Assembly: GCF_025666195.1 (NCBI RefSeq)
Contig: NZ_CP102592.1
Coordinates: forward strand, 2,356,001 to 2,420,000
Source of the DNA: Xanthomonas sp. CFBP 8443
Lineage (GTDB): Bacteria > Pseudomonadota > Gammaproteobacteria > Xanthomonadales > Xanthomonadaceae
Length of the DNA stretch: 64,000 nucleotides
Reading direction: 5' to 3'
Shown here piece after piece: positions 43,741-54,539 of the stretch. Numbering within the stretch: position 1 is the stretch's first letter; each line of letters begins with the position of its first letter. A program made the position numbers and the translations under genes. The notes beneath the pieces are model-generated. The model made no database searches and was not told the origin of the DNA. It saw only the letters and a list, made by a program, of their open reading frames with translations.

Positions 43741-46383
43741 CTATGGCGTGGCGCCGCCGGAGTCGGCCGGCGGTGTCTGCGCACCTGCGCCGGCCAGGTG
43801 CGCGTCGAGCCAGCGTTCCAGGGTCGCTCCCGGCAACGCCGGGGCGAACAGGAAACCCTGCAGCACGTCGCAGCCGAGCGCGGCCAGGAACGCCCGCTGC
43901 GCCTCGGTCTCGACGCCTTCGGCGACGGTATGCAGGCGCAGGCTCTCGCCGATGCGCAGCACCGAGGTGGTCAGCGCGCGTGCGGTTTCGCTGTGTTCCA
44001 GGTCGCGCACGAAGCTCATGTCCAGCTTGAGTTCGTTGACCGGCAACTGGTGCAGGTGGCTGAGGCTGGAATAGCCGGTGCCGAAATCGTCCAGCGACAG
44101 GCGCACGCCGCTGGCTTGCAGTTGACGCAGATTGGCCAGCACCGCCGGTGCGTTGGACAGCATGACGCTCTCGGTCATCTCCAGCGCCAGGTCGCTGGGC
44201 GCCAGCGCGTGCGCGCTGAGCATCTGCGCCACGCGCGCGGGCAACTGCGCGTCGGCGAAGTTGCTGGCCGACAGGTTGACCGCCACGCGCGGCACCGGCA
44301 CGCCGCGCAGGCGCCAGTCGGCCATCTGCCGGCAGGCCTGGCGCAGCACCCAGTGGCCGAGTTCGTCGATCAGCCCGCATTCCTCGGCCATCGGCACGAA
44401 GCGCCCCGGCGAGATGTCGCCCAGGTGCGGGTGCTGCCAGCGCAACAGCGCTTCCACACCGTACAGCGCGTACGGCGGCTGGCTGCGCAGTTGCGGCTGG
44501 TAGTGCAGTTGCAGCTGGTCGCGGCGCAGCGCTTCGCGCAGCGCGGTCTCCATCGCCACGCGTTCCTGCGCCATGCGGTTCATGTCGGCGCTGAAGAAGC
44601 GGAAGCTGCCGCCGCCTTCGTTCTTGGCCCGGTACATGGCCAGGTCGGCATGGCGCAGCAGGGTCTCGATGTCGCGGCCGTCGTCGGGGAACATCGCCAC
44701 GCCGATGCTGGCGCCCGGGTGCAGGGTCACATGTCCGACCACCAGCGGCTCGGCCAGCGCCAGCAACAGGCGCTCGGCCACCCCGGCCGCCTGCTCGGCG
44801 CCGCATTGCGGCAGCATCAGCACGAACTCGTCGCCGGCCTGGCGGCCGATCAGGTCGGCCGCGCCCAGGGTCTCGCCCAGGCGCCGGGCGATGTCGCGCA
44901 GCAGGCCGTCGCCGGAGGCGTGGCCCTGGGTCTCGTTGACCCGCTTGAAGCGGTCGATGTCGACGAACAGGATCGCCACCGGAAACTCGTGGTACTCGGC
45001 GGCGGCCAGCGCCTGCTCGGCGCGGGCGCTGAACATCACCCGGTTGGGCAGGCCGGTCAACGAATCGTAGAACGCCAGCTGGTGCACGCGCGCCTTGGTC
45101 TGCTCGCGCTCCAGCGCCAGCGCGCACAGGTGCAGGCACAGCTCGATCAGCCGCAGGTGCCAGGCCGGCGGCTCGCATACCTCGCGGTAGTACAGCGCGA
45201 AGCTGCCGAGCACGCGCCCGCCGCTGGACTTGATCGGGCTGGCCACGCAGCTGCGCAGGCCCAACTGCGCCATCAGCGCACGATGGTCGGCGAACACCGG
45301 GTCGGTGCCGGTGTCGTGCACCAGTACCTGCTTGCCGCGCCAGATCGCGGTGCCGCAGGCGCCGGCGGCGGGGCCGATGCGCAGGCCCTCGACCGCCGCG
45401 TTGAACGAGGTCGGCAGGCTCGGCGAGGCCAGCGGGTGCAGCAGTCCATCGCCATCGACGCTGATGATCGAAGCGATCACCTGCGGGGCGATGCGCTCGA
45501 CCTCGTTGCAGATCAGCGCGGCCACGTCGACCAGCGGCTGTTCGCGGACCAGCGCATCGAGCACGTTCTTGTGCAGGATCTCGTGCATCTTGCTGTGGGT
45601 GATGTCGGTGAACGACAGCACGTAATGCTGGATGCCGCCGTCCTCGTCGGCGATCGGATTGGCCACGATCGTGGTCCACAGCGGCGAGCCGTCCTTGCGA
45701 TAGACCAGCAGATCGGCCTGGTGGCCCTGGCCGCCGACCACGCGCTCGCGGATCTGCCGGACCACCTGCATGTCGGTGCCGGGGCCGGGCAGCACCTTGC
45801 TCGGCAGGCGCCCGCGCACGTCGGCGGCGGCATAGCCGAACATCTGCACGAAGCCGGCGTTGACGTAGAGGATGGTCAGCTGCGGGTCGCAGACCACGAT
45901 CGCGTTGTCGCTGCGGTCCAGCGCCAGCGACAGCAGCCGCATCTTGGCGTCGCGCCCGCGTTCGGCGCTGATGTCGCGCACGAACACCACGTGCAGCGGC
46001 CCGTGCTCCTGCGGCACCGTGGTCGCGCTCACCGCCACCCAGCGCTGCATGCCGTCGTTGCCGGGCAACTGCAGTTCGTGGCTGTCGCCGGGCGTGCGGG
46101 TGCCTTGCTGCAGGCAGCGGGCCAGGAAGCCCACCCGCGTGTCGTTGCTCACCAGTTCGCCGAGCGAACGCCCCAGCACCTGGGCCTGGGACAGGCCCCA
46201 CAGCGCTTCGGCCGTGCGGTTGAAGGCGAGGATGCGCGCGTCGGCGTCGATCACCACTACGCCGTCGGGCGCCTGCTGCAGGCAGTTCAGCAGCGCCTGC
46301 TCGGACAGGGCCAGCGCGCCCGGGACCGACGCCGCGCCGGCGCCGCTGGATGCGATCGGTGTGCGGCCGCGCTGGTGCGGCAT
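43741..46383 (-). CDS. PAS-PAS-GAF-GGDEF-EAL protein, c-di-GMP phosphodiesterase candidate
   Basis: With ATG 46383 the product is 880 residues; an upstream in-frame ATG at 46464 would add 27. Two PAS domains come first (LQQAPDGVVVIDADARILAFN and SDNAIVVCDPQLTILYVN), then a GAF-like region (about 270-420). The GGDEF domain is degenerate (AGDEF at 516-520, with an intact DRFKRVNETQGH). The EAL domain keeps Glu644 in VEALLRW, LDDFGTGYSSL and VAEGVETE. Phosphodiesterase activity is therefore more likely than synthesis. The PAS pair resembles that of the E. coli oxygen sensor DosP, but I see no clear haem His. No membrane helix is present. Confidence 0.9.
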   Translation of the reverse strand: MPHQRGRTPIASSGAGAASVPGALALSEQALLNCLQQAPDGVVVIDADARILAFNRTAEALWGLSQAQVLGRSLGELVSNDTRVGFLARCLQQGTRTPGDSHELQLPGNDGMQRWVAVSATTVPQEHGPLHVVFVRDISAERGRDAKMRLLSLALDRSDNAIVVCDPQLTILYVNAGFVQMFGYAAADVRGRLPSKVLPGPGTDMQVVRQIRERVVGGQGHQADLLVYRKDGSPLWTTIVANPIADEDGGIQHYVLSFTDITHSKMHEILHKNVLDALVREQPLVDVAALICNEVERIAPQVIASIISVDGDGLLHPLASPSLPTSFNAAVEGLRIGPAAGACGTAIWRGKQVLVHDTGTDPVFADHRALMAQLGLRSCVASPIKSSGGRVLGSFALYYREVCEPPAWHLRLIELCLHLCALALEREQTKARVHQLAFYDSLTGLPNRVMFSARAEQALAAAEYHEFPVAILFVDIDRFKRVNETQGHASGDGLLRDIARRLGETLGAADLIGRQAGDEFVLMLPQCGAEQAAGVAERLLLALAEPLVVGHVTLHPGASIGVAMFPDDGRDIETLLRHADLAMYRAKNEGGGSFRFFSADMNRMAQERVAMETALREALRRDQLQLHYQPQLRSQPPYALYGVEALLRWQHPHLGDISPGRFVPMAEECGLIDELGHWVLRQACRQMADWRLRGVPVPRVAVNLSASNFADAQLPARVAQMLSAHALAPSDLALEMTESVMLSNAPAVLANLRQLQASGVRLSLDDFGTGYSSLSHLHQLPVNELKLDMSFVRDLEHSETARALTTSVLRIGESLRLHTVAEGVETEAQRAFLAALGCDVLQGFLFAPALPGATLERWLDAHLAGAGAQTPPADSGGATP

Positions 46384-46387
46384 GGCG

Positions 46388-46498
46388 TCAGCGCCCGCTC
46401 GCGCGACGTGTGGCGGGCTGGGCGGCGCGCACGGCACGCCGAGGGGGCGTACGCGGACGCGCATGGGACGGTGTCATCGCTGACTCGCTGATCGACAT
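46388..46498 (-). CDS. possible 36-residue leader ORF ahead of the EAL gene
   Basis: An ATG at 46498 follows an excellent ribosome site (GAGGGGAACCT). It opens a 36-codon Arg/Pro-rich frame (begins MSISESAMTPSHARPRTPP) ending in TGA at 46388. The start of the PAS-GGDEF-EAL gene at 46383 comes four bases later and lacks a good site of its own. Ribosomes could be delivered by coupling. The alternative is a mis-set start of the large gene; the frames differ, so this ORF is not its N-terminus. Confidence 0.4.
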   Translation of the reverse strand: MSISESAMTPSHARPRTPPRRAVRAAQPATRRASGR

Positions 46499-46568
46499 AG
46501 GTTCCCCTCGTTGTTGCTTGCCCGCACGTCCAGGTACGCGTGGCCCCACCCAGTCGCGTCGACAGAGC

Positions 46569-47645
46569 CTAGCGCGCCTGGCTGGACAACGCGATCAGGC
46601 GCTCGGCGATGCGGTCCAGCGGCAGCACTTCCTGTGCGGCGCCGAGCCGGAACGCGGTGCCGGGCATGCCCCAGACTACGCTGGTGGCCTCGTCCTGCAC
46701 CAGCGTGCTGGCGCCGGCCTGCAGCATTTCCAGCAGGCCGCGCGCGCCGTCGTCGCCCATACCGGTCAGTACTGCGCCGATCGCGTTGGCGCCGGCGTTG
46801 CGCGCCACCGACTGGAACAGCACGTCCACCGCCGGCTTGTGCCGGTTGACCGGCGGGCCGTCATCGATCTTGCAGCGCCAGCGCGCCCCGTCGCGGACCA
46901 CCTGCAGGTGCTTGCCGCCGGGCGGCAGGTAGGCGTGGCCGGGCAGGATCGCTTCGCCTTCGCTGGCTTCGCGCACCGCCATCGCCGAGTGCCGGTTGAG
47001 ACGATCGGCGAAGGCGGTGCTGAAGCCGGCGGGCAGATGCTGGGTCATCACCACCGCCGGCGCGTCGGCCGGCATGCCTTCCAGCACCACGCGCAGCGCC
47101 TCGGTGCCGCCGGCGGAGGCGCCGATCGCGATCAGCCGGTCGGTGGTGCGGAACTTCAGCGTGGACGCGGTGCTGGGCAGCACCACGTTGCCGCCGGGCC
47201 GCGGCGCGGCGGCCGGGCGGTCGAGCGCGCGGACCTTGGCCTTGGCCGCGGCCTTGACCTTGCCGACGATTTCCTCGGCGTATTCCTCCAGGCCGCGCGC
47301 CACGTCCAGCTTGGGCTTGGAGATGAAGTCGACCGCGCCCAGCGCCAGCGCCTGCAGCGTGGTGTCGGCGCCGCGTTCGGTCAGCGAGGAGATCATCACC
47401 ACCGGCGTGGGCCGCAGCCGCATCAGGTTTTCCAGGAACGCCAGGCCGTCCATGCGCGGCATTTCCACGTCCAGGGTGATCACGTCCGGATTCAGCCGCT
47501 TGATCTTCTCGCGGGCCAGGATCGGATCGGCGGCCGAGCCGACCACCTCGATGCCGGGCGCGCGCGACAGGATCTCGGTCAGCATCTGCCGCACGACCGC
47601 CGAGTCGTCCACGATCAGCACGCGGCAAGGATTTTCTGCAGTCAT
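46569..47645 (-). CDS. cheB: chemotaxis protein-glutamate methylesterase CheB
   Basis: The 358-residue product has an N-terminal receiver ([12 protein letters not shown], phospho-Asp in [14 protein letters not shown]) and a C-terminal methylesterase. The catalytic residues are Ser in [11 protein letters not shown], His in [10 protein letters not shown] and Asp in [10 protein letters not shown]. It removes methyl groups from receptors and deamidates them. The start ATG overlaps the cheD stop by four bases. Length is as in E. coli. Confidence 0.96.
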   Translation of the reverse strand: MTAENPCRVLIVDDSAVVRQMLTEILSRAPGIEVVGSAADPILAREKIKRLNPDVITLDVEMPRMDGLAFLENLMRLRPTPVVMISSLTERGADTTLQALALGAVDFISKPKLDVARGLEEYAEEIVGKVKAAAKAKVRALDRPAAAPRPGGNVVLPSTASTLKFRTTDRLIAIGASAGGTEALRVVLEGMPADAPAVVMTQHLPAGFSTAFADRLNRHSAMAVREASEGEAILPGHAYLPPGGKHLQVVRDGARWRCKIDDGPPVNRHKPAVDVLFQSVARNAGANAIGAVLTGMGDDGARGLLEMLQAGASTLVQDEATSVVWGMPGTAFRLGAAQEVLPLDRIAERLIALSSQAR

Positions 47646-48244
47646 TCGAACAACTCCACGGCGCCGGTGACCGGCGCTTTGGCGAGACGGGCACGTACCG
47701 CCGATTCGGCGGCGGCGACTTCGGCTTCCTCGTGCGCGTGCGGCAGGCGCTGCACGACCACGCGGCCGGTGGTGGGGAAAAACCAGATCTTGCGCGGATG
47801 GATGCCGCGCAGGTCTTCGGCCAGCACTGGGATGTGTTCGGCCTTGAGGTAGTTCAGCACGAACTCGGCGTTGCGGGTACCGACCGGGTTGTTGGTGAAG
47901 CCCCTGAGCACGTTGCCGCCGCCGAACACCTTGGCTTCTAGGCGGCCGCGGCTGGCGCCGCGCTTGAGCAGGTCGTTGATCAGCACTTCCATCGCGTAGC
48001 TGCCGTAGCGCGCCGGCGCGCCGTCGCCAGCCTGGCCGTCGGGCAGCATGAAGTGGTTCATGCCGCCGATCTTCAGCAGCGGATCGCGGATGCAGGCGGC
48101 CACGCACGAGCCGAGGATGGTGGTCAGCGCGGTGTCGTCGTCCACCACCAGGTACTGGGTCGGCAGCAGCTTGGCCGCGACCGTCTGGAAGCGGGTGTCG
48201 TGGTAGCGCATCACCTGATCCGCGACCATCGTGGCGGCACTCAT
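47642..48244 (-). CDS. cheD: chemoreceptor glutamine deamidase CheD
   Basis: The 200-residue product has the CheD catalytic Cys in [12 protein letters not shown] and His in GGMNHFMLP, plus the FGGGNVL and [14 protein letters not shown] motifs. CheD deamidates receptor glutamines and can interact with CheC-type phosphatases. The start ([10 protein letters not shown]) overlaps the cheR stop by four bases, so cheR-cheD-cheB is a coupled operon. Confidence 0.94.
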   Translation of the reverse strand: MSAATMVADQVMRYHDTRFQTVAAKLLPTQYLVVDDDTALTTILGSCVAACIRDPLLKIGGMNHFMLPDGQAGDGAPARYGSYAMEVLINDLLKRGASRGRLEAKVFGGGNVLRGFTNNPVGTRNAEFVLNYLKAEHIPVLAEDLRGIHPRKIWFFPTTGRVVVQRLPHAHEEAEVAAAESAVRARLAKAPVTGAVELFE

Positions 48245-49107
48245 GCGCGTGCCTTGGCGGCGCGTCGGTACAGGGTGCGGCCGCAGGGCTGGATCAGGTC
48301 GGCCGCATGCAGGTAGTTCTCCGAATGGCCGGTGTAGAGCATGCCTTCGTCGTCCAGGTGCGGGATCAGCCGCGACAGGATGCCGCGCTGGGTCGGCTTG
48401 TCGAAATAGATCATCACGTTGCGGCAGAACAGCGCCAGGTACGGGCCGCTGACGTCGTAGCGCGGTTCCAGCAGGTTCAACTGGCGGAACTCGAGCAGGT
48501 CGCGCAGCGCCGGCAGCACCCGGCACTGGCCTTCGTTGGCGCCGCTGCCGCGCTGGAAGTACTTGCGCTTGAGCGCCGGATCCAGGCTGGAGATGCGGTC
48601 GACCGCGTACACGCCGCGCGAAGCGGTGGCCAGCACCTGGGTATCCACGTCGGTGGCCAGGATCCGCACCGGCGGGGTCAGCGTGCCGAACGCCTCGCAG
48701 GCGGTGATCGCCAGCGAGTAGGGTTCCTCGCCGGTGGAGGCGGCGCAGGACCAGATCTTTACCGGCGCCGAGGCGGCGTGCTTCTGCAGTTCCTCGCGCA
48801 GGCGCTCGAAGTGGTGCGGCTCGCGGAAGAACGAGGTCAGGTTGGTGGTCAGCGCGTTGGTGAAGGCTTCCCACTCGTCGCCGCCGTCGCGCTCCAGCCA
48901 GTCCAGGTACTCGCGGAACGAGCGCAGGCCCAGCGTGCGCAGGCGCCGCGACAGGCGGCCATAGACCATGTCGCGCTTGGCCGGCGCCAGCGCGATGCCC
49001 GCCTTCTGGTAGATCAGGTCGCAGACCCGCTTGAAGTCGCGATCGCTGAATTCGAAATCGCGATTGTCGGAACCGGGATGGGGCAGGGAGGACGTTGGAG
49101 TGGCCAT
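48241..49107 (-). CDS. cheR: chemotaxis protein methyltransferase CheR
   Basis: The 288-residue product has an N-terminal helical domain ([35 protein letters not shown]) and the SAM-binding domain with [27 protein letters not shown] and [17 protein letters not shown] ([10 protein letters not shown]). It methylates receptor glutamates. Four receptors in this window end in a pentapeptide that could tether it. A sigma-28-like promoter lies 28 bases upstream. Confidence 0.96.
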   Translation of the reverse strand: MATPTSSLPHPGSDNRDFEFSDRDFKRVCDLIYQKAGIALAPAKRDMVYGRLSRRLRTLGLRSFREYLDWLERDGGDEWEAFTNALTTNLTSFFREPHHFERLREELQKHAASAPVKIWSCAASTGEEPYSLAITACEAFGTLTPPVRILATDVDTQVLATASRGVYAVDRISSLDPALKRKYFQRGSGANEGQCRVLPALRDLLEFRQLNLLEPRYDVSGPYLALFCRNVMIYFDKPTQRGILSRLIPHLDDEGMLYTGHSENYLHAADLIQPCGRTLYRRAAKARA

Positions 49108-49135
49108 GGCTCGCAGCGGTGATCGGTCTAACGGG

Positions 49136-49162
49136 TTATCGGCCGGCGCCGAGCGAAATTGA
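49136..49162 (-). promoter_or_regulatory. sigma-28 (FliA)-type promoter of cheRDB
   Basis: On the minus strand TCAA, 15 bases, GCCGATAA. The -10 box is identical to the FliA consensus GCCGATAA and the -35 differs from TAAA by one base. Confidence 0.8.
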
Positions 49163-49197
49163 CGCCGGAAGGAGCCGCGGCCTGCGCCGCCGCGGGA

Positions 49198-51444
49198 TCA
49201 GAACTCCTGCCACTGGCCCTCGGCGGCAATGGCGCTCGCCGCGCTGCGCTGGCGCGGCACAGGACGCGGCGCGGGCGCCGCCGGCCTGGGCTTGGCCCGC
49301 AGCGGTGCCGCCAGCGCGGCAGGTGCGGCAGGCGCCGGCGCGCTGGCGTGCGGATCCAGCTTGAACTCGGCGACGGTGGCGCTGAGCTGGTTGGCCTGGG
49401 TCTGCAGCGTGCGCGCGGCGGCGGTGGCTTCCTCGACCAGCGCAGCGTTCTGCTGGGTGGCCTCGTCCATCTGGGTCACGGTCTGGTTGACCTGCTCGAT
49501 ACCGGCAGACTGTTCCTGCGAGGCAGCGGAGATCTCGCCCATGATGTCGGTGACGCGTTGCACCGAGGACACGATCTCCTGCATGGTCTGGCCGGCCTTG
49601 CCGACCAGCACCGAACCTTCGCTGACCCGGGTGACCGACTCGTCGATCAGGCCCTTGATCTCCTTGGCTGCGCCGGCCGAGCGCTGGGCGAGGGTGCGCA
49701 CCTCGCTGGCGACCACAGCGAAACCGCGGCCCTGTTCGCCAGCACGCGCGGCTTCCACCGCGGCGTTGAGCGCGAGGATGTTGGTCTGAAACGCGATGCC
49801 GTCGATGACCGAGATGATGTCGGCGATCTTCTTCGACGAGGTCTCGATGCCGCTCATCGTGGTCACCACCTGGCTCACCACGTCGCCGCCCTGCGAAGCA
49901 ACCGCCGCGGCGCCGACCGCGAGCTGGTTGGCCTGGCGCGCGTGCTCGGCGTTCTGCTTCACGGTGGAGGTCAGTTCCTCCATCGAGGCGGCGGTCTCTT
50001 CCAGGCTGGCCGCCTGCTGTTCGGTGCGCCGCGACAGGTCGTCGTTGCCGGCGGCGATTTCCGACGAGGCGACGTTGATGCTGGCGGCTGCGGTCTGGAT
50101 GCGGCCGACGATGCCGGCCAGCTGCTCGGCGGTGGCATTGGCGTCGTCGCGCATCCTGGCGAACACGCCGTTGAACTCTCCGCGCATGCGCACGCTCAGA
50201 TCGCCGGCGGCGATGGCCTGCAGCAGCTGGGACAGTTCGCCGAGCGTGTGGTCGCTGACTTCCATCATCGCGTTGAGGTTCTGCACCATCGCGCGGAAGT
50301 CGTACTGGAAATGCGTGGCGTCGCCGCGGGCGCTGAAGTCGCCGGCGGCGGCGGCTTCGGCCAGCTGCTTGACCTGCACGTTCATCGCCATCAGGTTGGC
50401 CTTGGCCGTGTCCATCGCATCGGTCAGCACCGCCTTCTCGCCGGGCAGGCGGTCCATGTCCTCGGCCAGGTCGCCGATCGCATAGCGCTGGATGATCTGC
50501 ACCAGGCGCAGTTTCACCGCCACGTGCGAGGCGACCAAGTCGTTGGTGGCCTTGACCATCTGCCCGTAGTCGCCGGGGAACGCGCTCTCGTCCATGCGAT
50601 AGCTGATCGTGCCCTGTTCATGGCGCTGCGCCATCTGGTTCTGCGCGTCGATCACCTCGCGGATGCGGCCGCGCATGTCGAGCATGTCGCCCATCAGCTG
50701 GCCGATCTCGTCGTTGGAGCGCGTGCGCACGGCGCTGTCCAGCTCGCCACGGGCGATGGCCTGCGACAGTTGCCGCGCGGCATTCAGCTGTTGCGCGATG
50801 CTGCGCGAGATCAGCCAGCCGACGCTGGAGGCGACCAGGACGGCCAGGCCGAGCAGGCCCAGGATCAGCACCTTGGTGTGCGACAGCTGCCGGTTGGCGA
50901 CTTCCATTTCCCGGTTCAGCTGCGCGATGTTGTAGTCGGTCAACGCCACGATCCGCTCGAACAGCTCGCGCCGCAGCGGCCGCGACTGCTTGTCGGAAAC
51001 GGCCTGCGCGCCCGCCACGTCGCCGGCGCGCAAGGCGTCGCCCATCAAGGTGTTGGCGTGCAGGTAGCCATCCAGCTTTTCCTTGACGCCGGCATACATC
51101 TTCACCTGCTCGGGTTCCAGCATCACCTTCTCGATGATGGCCTGGTTCTTCGCCACTTCGGTGCGCACCTTCTGCATGCGCTTGAAATAGTCGGCCACCG
51201 CCTCCGGGTCGCCGGCACGCGCGATCTGCGCCAGTTCGTAGGTGCGGAACTCGCCCAGCTGCGCGCGGACTTCGGCCAGCGCCTGGGTCGCCGGCACCCA
51301 GTCGACTTCGATGCGTCGCAGTTCGGACATCGCCAAGGTGGTCCGCGAATAGGTGAAGACGCCCAGGATCACGGTCAGCAGCGTGGTCACGGCGAAGGCG
51401 AAGATCAGCTTGTCGCGGATTTTCAGTTGCTTGAAGAAGTTCAT
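49198..51444 (-). CDS. methyl-accepting chemotaxis protein A (4HB sensor)
   Basis: The 748-residue product has TM1 ([18 protein letters not shown]) at about 12-30, then a periplasmic four-helix-bundle sensor of about 150 residues ([33 protein letters not shown]). TM2 is at about 187-208, followed by HAMP and further HAMP-like units ([23 protein letters not shown]). The signalling hairpin has its tip at [33 protein letters not shown] (about 520-555). The C-terminal WQEF is a CheR/CheB tether type. It is probably transcribed with the truncated sensor gene 57 bases upstream. Confidence 0.95.
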   Translation of the reverse strand: MNFFKQLKIRDKLIFAFAVTTLLTVILGVFTYSRTTLAMSELRRIEVDWVPATQALAEVRAQLGEFRTYELAQIARAGDPEAVADYFKRMQKVRTEVAKNQAIIEKVMLEPEQVKMYAGVKEKLDGYLHANTLMGDALRAGDVAGAQAVSDKQSRPLRRELFERIVALTDYNIAQLNREMEVANRQLSHTKVLILGLLGLAVLVASSVGWLISRSIAQQLNAARQLSQAIARGELDSAVRTRSNDEIGQLMGDMLDMRGRIREVIDAQNQMAQRHEQGTISYRMDESAFPGDYGQMVKATNDLVASHVAVKLRLVQIIQRYAIGDLAEDMDRLPGEKAVLTDAMDTAKANLMAMNVQVKQLAEAAAAGDFSARGDATHFQYDFRAMVQNLNAMMEVSDHTLGELSQLLQAIAAGDLSVRMRGEFNGVFARMRDDANATAEQLAGIVGRIQTAAASINVASSEIAAGNDDLSRRTEQQAASLEETAASMEELTSTVKQNAEHARQANQLAVGAAAVASQGGDVVSQVVTTMSGIETSSKKIADIISVIDGIAFQTNILALNAAVEAARAGEQGRGFAVVASEVRTLAQRSAGAAKEIKGLIDESVTRVSEGSVLVGKAGQTMQEIVSSVQRVTDIMGEISAASQEQSAGIEQVNQTVTQMDEATQQNAALVEEATAAARTLQTQANQLSATVAEFKLDPHASAPAPAAPAALAAPLRAKPRPAAPAPRPVPRQRSAASAIAAEGQWQEF

Positions 51445-51501
51445 GGACGTTTCCGTGCGGACGGTTGTCGAAGATGGTGACGATGCTGGTGCGGCGGCCA
51501 G

Positions 51502-52071
51502 TTAGCGCGCGGCGTAGGCGCGCGCCGCGGCGTCCGTGTCCAAGGCGTGCAGGGCGTTGATGCGGTCCAGTTCCAGCAGATCGGCGAACAGTGCCCGACG
51601 CAGTGGCAGCGCCTGCTGCGTGGACAGCTGTCTGGCGCGATCGCGGTCGCCGGCATGCACTGCCGCACTGAGCTGCCGGTGCACTTGCAGGTAGGCATCC
51701 AGCTCGGTCTGGACCTGGGCGAAGTGGCGGCGCTCCTCGCCGCTCGGCACGGTGGCGGTGTACAGCGCCAGCTGCCGGCGCGCACCGCGCAGCGATTGCT
51801 CGATGCGCCGGTCGTAGTCGGCCACGTCGGCGGCATTGCCGGTCGCGGCGACCAAGGACAGCTGGTACAGCCGCAGTTCCGCCAGGTGCGCACGCAGTTC
51901 GCGCAGGGCCATGGCCGATGGCGCCTGTCGGGTCTGCAGGCGCAGCAGGTGTTCACGCGAGTCGTCGAGCGAGCGGGTGCCCAGTTGCGCCACGCCGATC
52001 ATCACGGCGCAGCCGAGGACGCACAGCAGCGAGGCGAGCAGGGACGATTTCAGATCGGTATAGCGTGGCAT
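51502..52071 (-). CDS. stand-alone receptor-like 4HB sensor lacking signalling domain
   Basis: The 189-residue product has one N-terminal membrane helix (LLASLLCVLGCAVMIGVAQL) and a four-helix-bundle segment. That segment follows the sensor of the next receptor closely (ALRELRAHLAELRLYQLSLVAATGNAADVADYDRRIEQ; PLRRALFADLLELDRIN). The frame stops where TM2 would begin. No HAMP or signalling part follows; the next ATG is that of receptor A. Other frames past the stop show no remnant TM2. It has its own sigma-28-like promoter, so it may be expressed as a membrane-anchored periplasmic domain. Alternatively it is a decayed receptor after internal deletion. Confidence 0.75.
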   Translation of the reverse strand: MPRYTDLKSSLLASLLCVLGCAVMIGVAQLGTRSLDDSREHLLRLQTRQAPSAMALRELRAHLAELRLYQLSLVAATGNAADVADYDRRIEQSLRGARRQLALYTATVPSGEERRHFAQVQTELDAYLQVHRQLSAAVHAGDRDRARQLSTQQALPLRRALFADLLELDRINALHALDTDAAARAYAAR

Positions 52072-52143
52072 CTCATGCTCCCGAAGTGGCGACGGTGACG
52101 ACAGGCGCGCAACAGTGCATTGCATTCCAGCGTCGTTGATCAG

Positions 52144-52170
52144 ATATCGACGGCCAAGCGCATCGCTTGA
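52144..52170 (-). promoter_or_regulatory. sigma-28-type promoter of the stand-alone sensor and receptor A
   Basis: Minus strand TCAA, 15 bases, GTCGATAT; 73 bases before the start at 52071. Confidence 0.65.
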
Positions 52171-52241
52171 GCCGTCCTGTCCAGTGCTTCCTTGCAACTG
52201 GGATGCCAATGCGGTTCCCGGCCTTGGGAAACCGCCACGAT

Positions 52242-54509
52242 TCAGAACGTGGCCCAGTCGGTTTCGGCCGTCGCATGCGAGGCCGCCGCCGGCACGGCGG
52301 GCCGGGCCGGCTTGGCCGCGGCCGGCCGCGACGGGGCAGGCCGCGAGGCGGCATGGGCAGGTGCGGTCGCCGCGGCACGTGCCGGCGCGGCCAAGCCTGG
52401 GGCGCCGCCGAGCCGGAATACGGCCGCAGCGTCGCCCAGCCGGCGGGCTTCTTCCTCCAGCGCCCGTGCAGATGCGCTGGCTTCCTCGACCAGTGCGGCG
52501 TTCTGCTGGGTGGCCTCGTCCATCTGGGTGACGGTCTGGTTGACCTGCTCGATGCCGGCCGACTGCTCCTGCGAGGCAGCGGAGATCTCGCCCATGATGT
52601 CGGTGACGCGCTGCACCGAGGACACGATCTCCTGCATGGTCTGGCCAGCCTTGCCGACCAGCACCGAGCCTTCGCTGACCCGGGTCACCGACTCGTCGAT
52701 CAGGCCCTTGATCTCCTTGGCCGCGCCGGCGGAGCGCTGGGCGAGGGTACGCACCTCGCTGGCGACCACGGCGAAGCCGCGGCCCTGTTCGCCGGCACGC
52801 GCCGCTTCCACCGCGGCGTTGAGCGCCAGGATGTTGGTCTGGAAGGCGATGCCGTCGATCACCGAGATGATGTCGGCGATCTTCTTCGAGGAGGTCTCGA
52901 TGCCGCTCATCGTGGTCACCACCTGGCTCACCACATCGCCGCCCTGCGAGGCGACCGCCGCGGCGCCGACCGCCAGCTGGTTGGCCTGGCGCGCATGCTC
53001 GGCGTTCTGCTTCACCGTGGAGGTCAGTTCCTCCATCGAGGCAGCGGTTTCTTCCAGGCTGGCCGCCTGCTGCTCGGTACGCCGCGACAGGTCGTCGTTG
53101 CCGGCGGCGATCTCGGTGGTCGCGGTATTGATGCTCAGCGCCGCGGTCTGGATGCGGCCGACGATATCGGCGAGCTGATCGGCGGTGGCGTTGGCGTCGT
53201 CGCGCATCTTGGCGAACACGCCGTTGAACTCGCCCTGCATGCGCACGCCTAGGTCGCCGGCGGCGATGGCCTGCAGCAGGGTGGACAGCTGGCCCAGGTT
53301 GCGGTCGCTGACCTCCATCATCGCGTTGAGGTCCTGCACCATCAGCCGGAAGTCGTGCTGGAAGTGCGCCGCATCGCCGCGGGCGCTGAAGTCGCCGGCG
53401 GCGGCCGCCGCGGCCAGGCGCTTGATCTCGGTGTTGATCGCCAGCAGGCTGGCCTTGGCCGCGTCCATCGATTCGTGCAGCACCGCGCGGCTGCCGGGCA
53501 GGCGCCGCGCGTCGCGGCGCAGGTCGCCGTTGGCGTACTCGTTGAGCACCGCGATCGCATCGACGATCGCATCCAGGTGCTCGAACATCATCGTGTTGAT
53601 GCCCTGGCTCAGCTCGCCGTACACGCCGGGGAAGTCCTGCGGCATGCGATGCGTCATGTCCTTGTCCGCATGCAGCAGCGCCATCTTCGCCGTCTCGCTG
53701 GAGAAACGCTCCAGCATCTGGATCATCTCGCCGGTGGCGCGCAGCATCTGCCCGGTCTCGTCGCGTCCGGGATTGTCGATGCGTACGCTGAGGTCGCCCC
53801 TGGAGACCGCGCGGATCGCCTGCAGCGTGCGCGCGACCGGCACCAGCACCGAGCTGCCGATCAGCCAGTTGATGCCGAAGGTGATCAGCACCAGCACGCC
53901 GCCGGCCACGGTCATCACGCCGGTGAACAGCAGCGCCTGCGCCTGCACGTCGTCCATGTACACGCCGGTGCCGATGACCCAGTTCCAGGGCTTGAACGGC
54001 GCGTTGTAGGACACCTTCTCGACCGGCTCCTCGTTGCCGGGCTTGGGCCACAGATAGTCCACATAGCCGCCGCCGGCCGCCGCCGCGGTGACGAACTGGC
54101 GGAAGATCGGCTTGCCGTCGGCGCTCAGCACGCCGCCGAGGTCCTTGCCGACCAGGTCGTGGCGGGTCGGGTGCATCAGCATGGTCGGGCGCATGTCGTG
54201 CACGTAGAAATAGTCCACGCCGTCGCGGGCGCGCATCGATTCGAGCGTGGCTAGCGCGGTGCGCTGCGCGTCGGCCAGCGGCATCTGCCCGGCCTCGGCT
54301 TTGGCCGCATAGGCCTGCACCACGCCCAGCGCCAGTTCGATCTGGCTCTTCAGCGCCTGCTCGCGGGTGTTGCGGATATCCACGTACTGCATGCGCGCGG
54401 CGATGATCGCCAGCAGGACGATGCCGCCGCCCAGCAGCAGGGTCTGCCAGACGAACTTGCGGCGCAGCGGCAGATCCGACAGGCGGGCAACGAGCGAGGT
54501 GTACGACAT
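52242..54509 (-). CDS. methyl-accepting chemotaxis protein B (single Cache sensor)
   Basis: The 755-residue product has TM1 ([17 protein letters not shown]) at about 21-37. A single Cache periplasmic domain follows (about 45-190), with [44 protein letters not shown] and [15 protein letters not shown]2 is at about 200-222, then HAMP units, the conserved signalling domain, and a tether-type C-terminus (DWATF). Cache domains of this type bind small organic acids and similar ligands; the ligand here is unknown. Confidence 0.95.
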   Translation of the reverse strand: MSYTSLVARLSDLPLRRKFVWQTLLLGGGIVLLAIIAARMQYVDIRNTREQALKSQIELALGVVQAYAAKAEAGQMPLADAQRTALATLESMRARDGVDYFYVHDMRPTMLMHPTRHDLVGKDLGGVLSADGKPIFRQFVTAAAAGGGYVDYLWPKPGNEEPVEKVSYNAPFKPWNWVIGTGVYMDDVQAQALLFTGVMTVAGGVLVLITFGINWLIGSSVLVPVARTLQAIRAVSRGDLSVRIDNPGRDETGQMLRATGEMIQMLERFSSETAKMALLHADKDMTHRMPQDFPGVYGELSQGINTMMFEHLDAIVDAIAVLNEYANGDLRRDARRLPGSRAVLHESMDAAKASLLAINTEIKRLAAAAAAGDFSARGDAAHFQHDFRLMVQDLNAMMEVSDRNLGQLSTLLQAIAAGDLGVRMQGEFNGVFAKMRDDANATADQLADIVGRIQTAALSINTATTEIAAGNDDLSRRTEQQAASLEETAASMEELTSTVKQNAEHARQANQLAVGAAAVASQGGDVVSQVVTTMSGIETSSKKIADIISVIDGIAFQTNILALNAAVEAARAGEQGRGFAVVASEVRTLAQRSAGAAKEIKGLIDESVTRVSEGSVLVGKAGQTMQEIVSSVQRVTDIMGEISAASQEQSAGIEQVNQTVTQMDEATQQNAALVEEASASARALEEEARRLGDAAAVFRLGGAPGLAAPARAAATAPAHAASRPAPSRPAAAKPARPAVPAAASHATAETDWATF

Positions 54510-54539
54510 GGAATAGGCCTTCGGATTGTCTCGAAAGTC

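Noticed and set aside
43741..46383. Oxygen-sensing DosP orthologue
   Set aside because: The PAS pair is similar in pattern, but the region where DosP has its haem-ligand His holds none, so I keep the general description.
43741..46464. Start at 46464 for the PAS-GGDEF-EAL protein
   Set aside because: The extra 27 residues are Arg/Pro-rich with no ribosome site; 46383 was preferred, though the evidence is not strong.
51445..51501. Frameshift joining the truncated sensor to a lost TM2 and signalling domain
   Set aside because: No frame between the stop and receptor A encodes a membrane helix or HAMP; the missing part is absent, not shifted.
52167..53252. Long plus-strand frames opposite the receptor genes, also at 54617-57639 and 59376-60583
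   Set aside because: They mirror the conserved signalling domain on the other strand, recur in every receptor gene, and have no plausible domains.
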